A stretch of DNA of 8,485 bases, taken from the NCBI GenBank assembly GCA_002790635.1, contig PFVN01000085.1, forward strand, positions 216 to 8,700, given 5' to 3'. Under the pieces are notes generated by a model. The model searched no databases. It was given only the letters and a program-made list of their open reading frames with translations, and was not told the origin of the DNA. Positions within the stretch are counted from its first letter, which is position 1. The number at the start of each line of letters is the position of its first letter. Shown piece after piece: positions 6,805 to 8,485 of the stretch. Source of the DNA: Candidatus Moranbacteria bacterium CG_4_9_14_3_um_filter_42_9 (GTDB lineage Bacteria > Patescibacteriota > Minisyncoccia > Moranbacterales > UBA2206). The translations under genes and the position numbers were made by a program.

Positions 6805-6814
6805 CTACAAATTG
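6790..6814. repeat. Perfect 10-bp hairpin overlapping the yebC stop codon
   Basis: CAATTTGTAG (6790-6799), loop TTCTG, CTACAAATTG (6805-6814). The right arm encodes the last Asn and Leu codons and the TAG stop of yebC, and the left arm repeats them as a mirror just outside the gene. The RNA from the minus strand would fold into the same stem. No U-run follows, so it is not a classical intrinsic terminator; it may protect the 3' end or be the edge of the adjacent repeat. Confidence 0.6.
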
Positions 6815-7524
6815 TCATATATTTCCTGTACGTCGTCTTGGTCGTCGAGAAGTTCCAAGAGATTTTCATAACCAAGCTTATCACTCGCGTCTATAGTCGT
6901 TTTTTGAATAGGCGCCCAAACCAGTCCGGCATCCGCTATTTTCAAGCCTTTTTTTCCTAGAGCTTCGCGGGTTTTCTGTAACTCTTCCGGTCGAGTATAT
7001 AAAGTTAATATTCCGTCTGAATAAATTGTGTCTTCGGCTCCCGCCTCAATGACCTGAAGCTCCAGGTCGCTGATATCATCGTCTTTCTCAACAGTGATGT
7101 TTATATTGCCGACCAATTTAAATAAATAACTGACCGAACCGGCCGGAACCATTTTCCCGCCGTTTTTCATAAGCAGGGTTTTCAGTTCGCCAAGCGTCCG
7201 GTTCTTATTGTCCGTGGCGGCTTTGATGAGCATGGCGATCTGCCCTGGGCCATAAGCTTCATACAAAACCTCTTGGATTTCCACTCCATCTTTCAGCTCT
7301 CCTGTGCCGCGCTTGATGGATCTCTCAATGTTTTCTTTGGGCATGTTCTCGGCCCGGGCTCGTTCAATCGCCAGCCGTAACTGAAAATTAGTGTCCGGAT
7401 TGCCGTCGCCGGAGCGCGCGGCGATGGTGATTAGCTTTCCGTGTTTGGTAAAAATCTTGGCGCGGGTGGCGTCATTCAATCCTTTGCGGTGTTTAATTCC
7501 TGCCCAATGGGAGTGTCCGGACAC
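6805..7524 (-). CDS. yebC: YebC/PmpR-family protein (TACO1 family)
   Basis: Cytoplasmic protein of the YebC/PmpR family, described both as DNA-binding transcriptional regulators and, more recently, as ribosome-associated factors that help translation of difficult sequences such as polyproline. The 239-residue length is normal. The N-terminal signature SGHSHWAGIKHRKG (2-15) is followed by the family-typical GNPDTNFQLRLAIERARAENMPKENIERSIKRGTGE, then YEAYGPGQIAMLIKAATDNKNRT and the GGKM-VPAGSVSYLF block. The acidic C-terminus (LLELLDDQDDVQEIYDNL) is also typical. The start is GTG at 7524, fixed by the conserved N-terminus; a nearby upstream ATG is in another frame. It lies 41 bp downstream of the lamin-tail gene, and a yebC-ruvC neighbourhood is common in bacteria. 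The stop codon lies within a hairpin. Confidence 0.96.
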   Translation of the reverse strand: MSGHSHWAGIKHRKGLNDATRAKIFTKHGKLITIAARSGDGNPDTNFQLRLAIERARAENMPKENIERSIKRGTGELKDGVEIQEVLYEAYGPGQIAMLIKAATDNKNRTLGELKTLLMKNGGKMVPAGSVSYLFKLVGNINITVEKDDDISDLELQVIEAGAEDTIYSDGILTLYTRPEELQKTREALGKKGLKIADAGLVWAPIQKTTIDASDKLGYENLLELLDDQDDVQEIYDNL

Positions 7525-7565
7525 AAGATCATCGTCTTAACGACTTATAGCTAGAGCTTAGCATT

Positions 7566-8485
7566 TTAGAGCGTGAGTTTCAAGAAAATCTTGTTTAAAA
7601 AATAGTTAGCGAAAAAGTTCAGACTAGAAAAAACTGTTTCTAACGAAGAACCTTTGTTTTGAACAAGGTTAACTCCGGAAAAGGACGGCTTAAATGTCGC
7701 AGCGCCCAGAACGATTCCCTGTGGCTTAGAAAATTTTGCCAAAGTATTTTTCCTTAAATTTTCATCTTCGGAGAAGTTTTTATCTGACACAGCCAGAGCA
7801 AGCGGCTCTTCCGCCAGTCGAGGCTTAGCCTCAAGTGGCATAGGTTTTTCCGCCACAGCTAATTTTATTTCTGTTTTCGGCGCGACCCAGGCCCAAGCAC
7901 CGGATTCTTTAGTATAAATTTCATCTTCCGCGATGCTTTTGGTTTTCTTGTCATAAGCTAATTTGGAAGCGACTTTGCCGTTGGGATAACGTAGTTCCAT
8001 TTTGGCCTTGGTGTTGTTCAAGGCGAACTTGGAAAAATCGCGAGTGAGTTTTAGAGTTTCTCCCGGCTTAATAAAAACATCTTGAGAAATCGGATGATTG
8101 TATAAATTTTTGCTCCCGGTCGCCACGCTCCAGTTTTTGAGATTGATTTTTTTCTTGGACTTATTTTGGAGCGTGATAAATTCCGAGTCGCTATCTTTGC
8201 CCTTGGGATTCGGCGAAACGCTTACGATTTTCACTTTGCTCTTAGGAAATTTTTCCACTTTGACATTAAAAGTTTCAATTTTGTCTTCCGATCCGTCAGA
8301 AACTTTCAAAGTGACTTTATATTTTCCCGCCTTTTTAAACTTATGTCTGGTTTTTTTCAGATAACTTTTGTGTCCGTCGCCAAAATCCCAGGTGAATTTC
8401 AATTTATCTTTGTCCGCATCATGACCCTTGGCCGAAAAATCAGCGTAGACATCTGCATATATTTTGTTGTCTTTTTTCTTGCTTA
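7566..8485 (-). CDS. PKD domain plus lamin-tail domain surface protein, N-terminus cut by window edge
   Basis: The frame is open to the right edge, leaving 305 residues. Visible residues about 10-77 form a PKD-type beta-sandwich, with ADFSAKG near 14-20, the diagnostic WDFGDG at 32-37, and AGKYKVTLKVSDG further on. Residues about 84-177 look like a lamin-tail domain (LTD): SEFITLQNKSKKKINLKNW, then PISQDVFIKPGETLKLT and ELRYPNGKVA. A Pro/Ala/Glu/Lys-rich linker follows, and the last 25 residues (near 280-303) are rich in Phe, Leu and Ile and could be a weak membrane-associated helix. PKD and LTD modules are extracellular binding folds, so I infer an exported protein, possibly attached to the surface; the signal peptide would be beyond the window. 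TTG at 8402 is not the real start because the PKD domain continues upstream. Precise function is unknown. Confidence 0.8.
   Translation of the reverse strand, partial: SKKKDNKIYADVYADFSAKGHDADKDKLKFTWDFGDGHKSYLKKTRHKFKKAGKYKVTLKVSDGSEDKIETFNVKVEKFPKSKVKIVSVSPNPKGKDSDSEFITLQNKSKKKINLKNWSVATGSKNLYNHPISQDVFIKPGETLKLTRDFSKFALNNTKAKMELRYPNGKVASKLAYDKKTKSIAEDEIYTKESGAWAWVAPKTEIKLAVAEKPMPLEAKPRLAEEPLALAVSDKNFSEDENLRKNTLAKFSKPQGIVLGAATFKPSFSGVNLVQNKGSSLETVFSSLNFFANYFLNKIFLKLTL

Noticed and set aside
6790..6814. Intrinsic terminator after yebC
   Set aside because: The stem is AT-rich and no U-run follows it on the transcribed strand, so I list it as a hairpin only.
7525..7565. Promoter for yebC with TATAAG as -10
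   Set aside because: A TATAAG word is present in the 41-bp gap, but no acceptable -35 lies at 16-19 bp, so it is not reported as a feature.
7566..8402. Lamin-tail gene starting at TTG 8402
   Set aside because: The frame stays open to the window edge and the upstream residues continue the PKD fold, so the true start is outside the window.
1..8485. CRISPR array, tRNA, rRNA, transposase or prophage genes
   Set aside because: I looked for regularly spaced direct repeats, cloverleaf-like GC-rich segments and transposase-like frames and found none.

Overview
All the genes I can support lie on the minus strand. The window is a compact piece of a bacterial chromosome with short spacers and several near-touching or overlapping genes. 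The gene set suggests a Patescibacteria (Candidate Phyla Radiation), probably Parcubacteria-type genome. It combines a PKD plus lamin-tail surface protein, YebC and RuvC, a '7TM' protein normally tied to an inactive transglutaminase, and RimK-type ATP-grasp ligases. A GC-rich palindromic insert sits inside one gene and an AT-rich inverted-repeat spacer lies elsewhere. This placement is inferred from gene content; there is no rRNA or other phylogenetic marker here. The standard bacterial code (table 11) fits: one gene ends in TGA and I see no in-frame TGA inside any gene.

Layout in the direction of transcription (high to low coordinates): an exported PKD/lamin-tail protein cut by the right edge (to 7566); yebC (7524-6805); a 163-bp AT-rich spacer made of nested inverted repeats; ruvC (6641-6117); a seven-helix membrane protein (6097-5438); an ATP-grasp ligase fused to a retropepsin-like protease (5433-3934); a second, cyanophycin-synthetase/GshF-like ATP-grasp ligase (3971-2997); a third, RimK-like ATP-grasp ligase (2985-2062); a 104-bp gap with a good promoter; and a class A penicillin-binding protein (from 1957) cut by the left edge.

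The centre of interest is 2062-6097: one membrane protein plus three different ATP-grasp ligases, one of them carrying an aspartyl-protease-like domain. Spacing is 4 nt, then an overlap of about 38 nt, then 11 nt. The arrangement extends the known association of 7TM/inactive transglutaminase, RimK-like ligase and RimB-like protease. It looks like a membrane-linked system that makes and trims an amino-acid or peptide modification. The substrate is not visible from sequence. The neighbouring PBP makes an envelope role attractive, but the PBP appears to have its own promoter.

Two other signals stand out. An in-frame insert of roughly 26-30 codons in the first ligase coincides with a GC-rich palindromic DNA element. 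None of the seven readable start sites has a recognisable Shine-Dalgarno sequence, and the PBP promoter would give a leader of only a few nucleotides.
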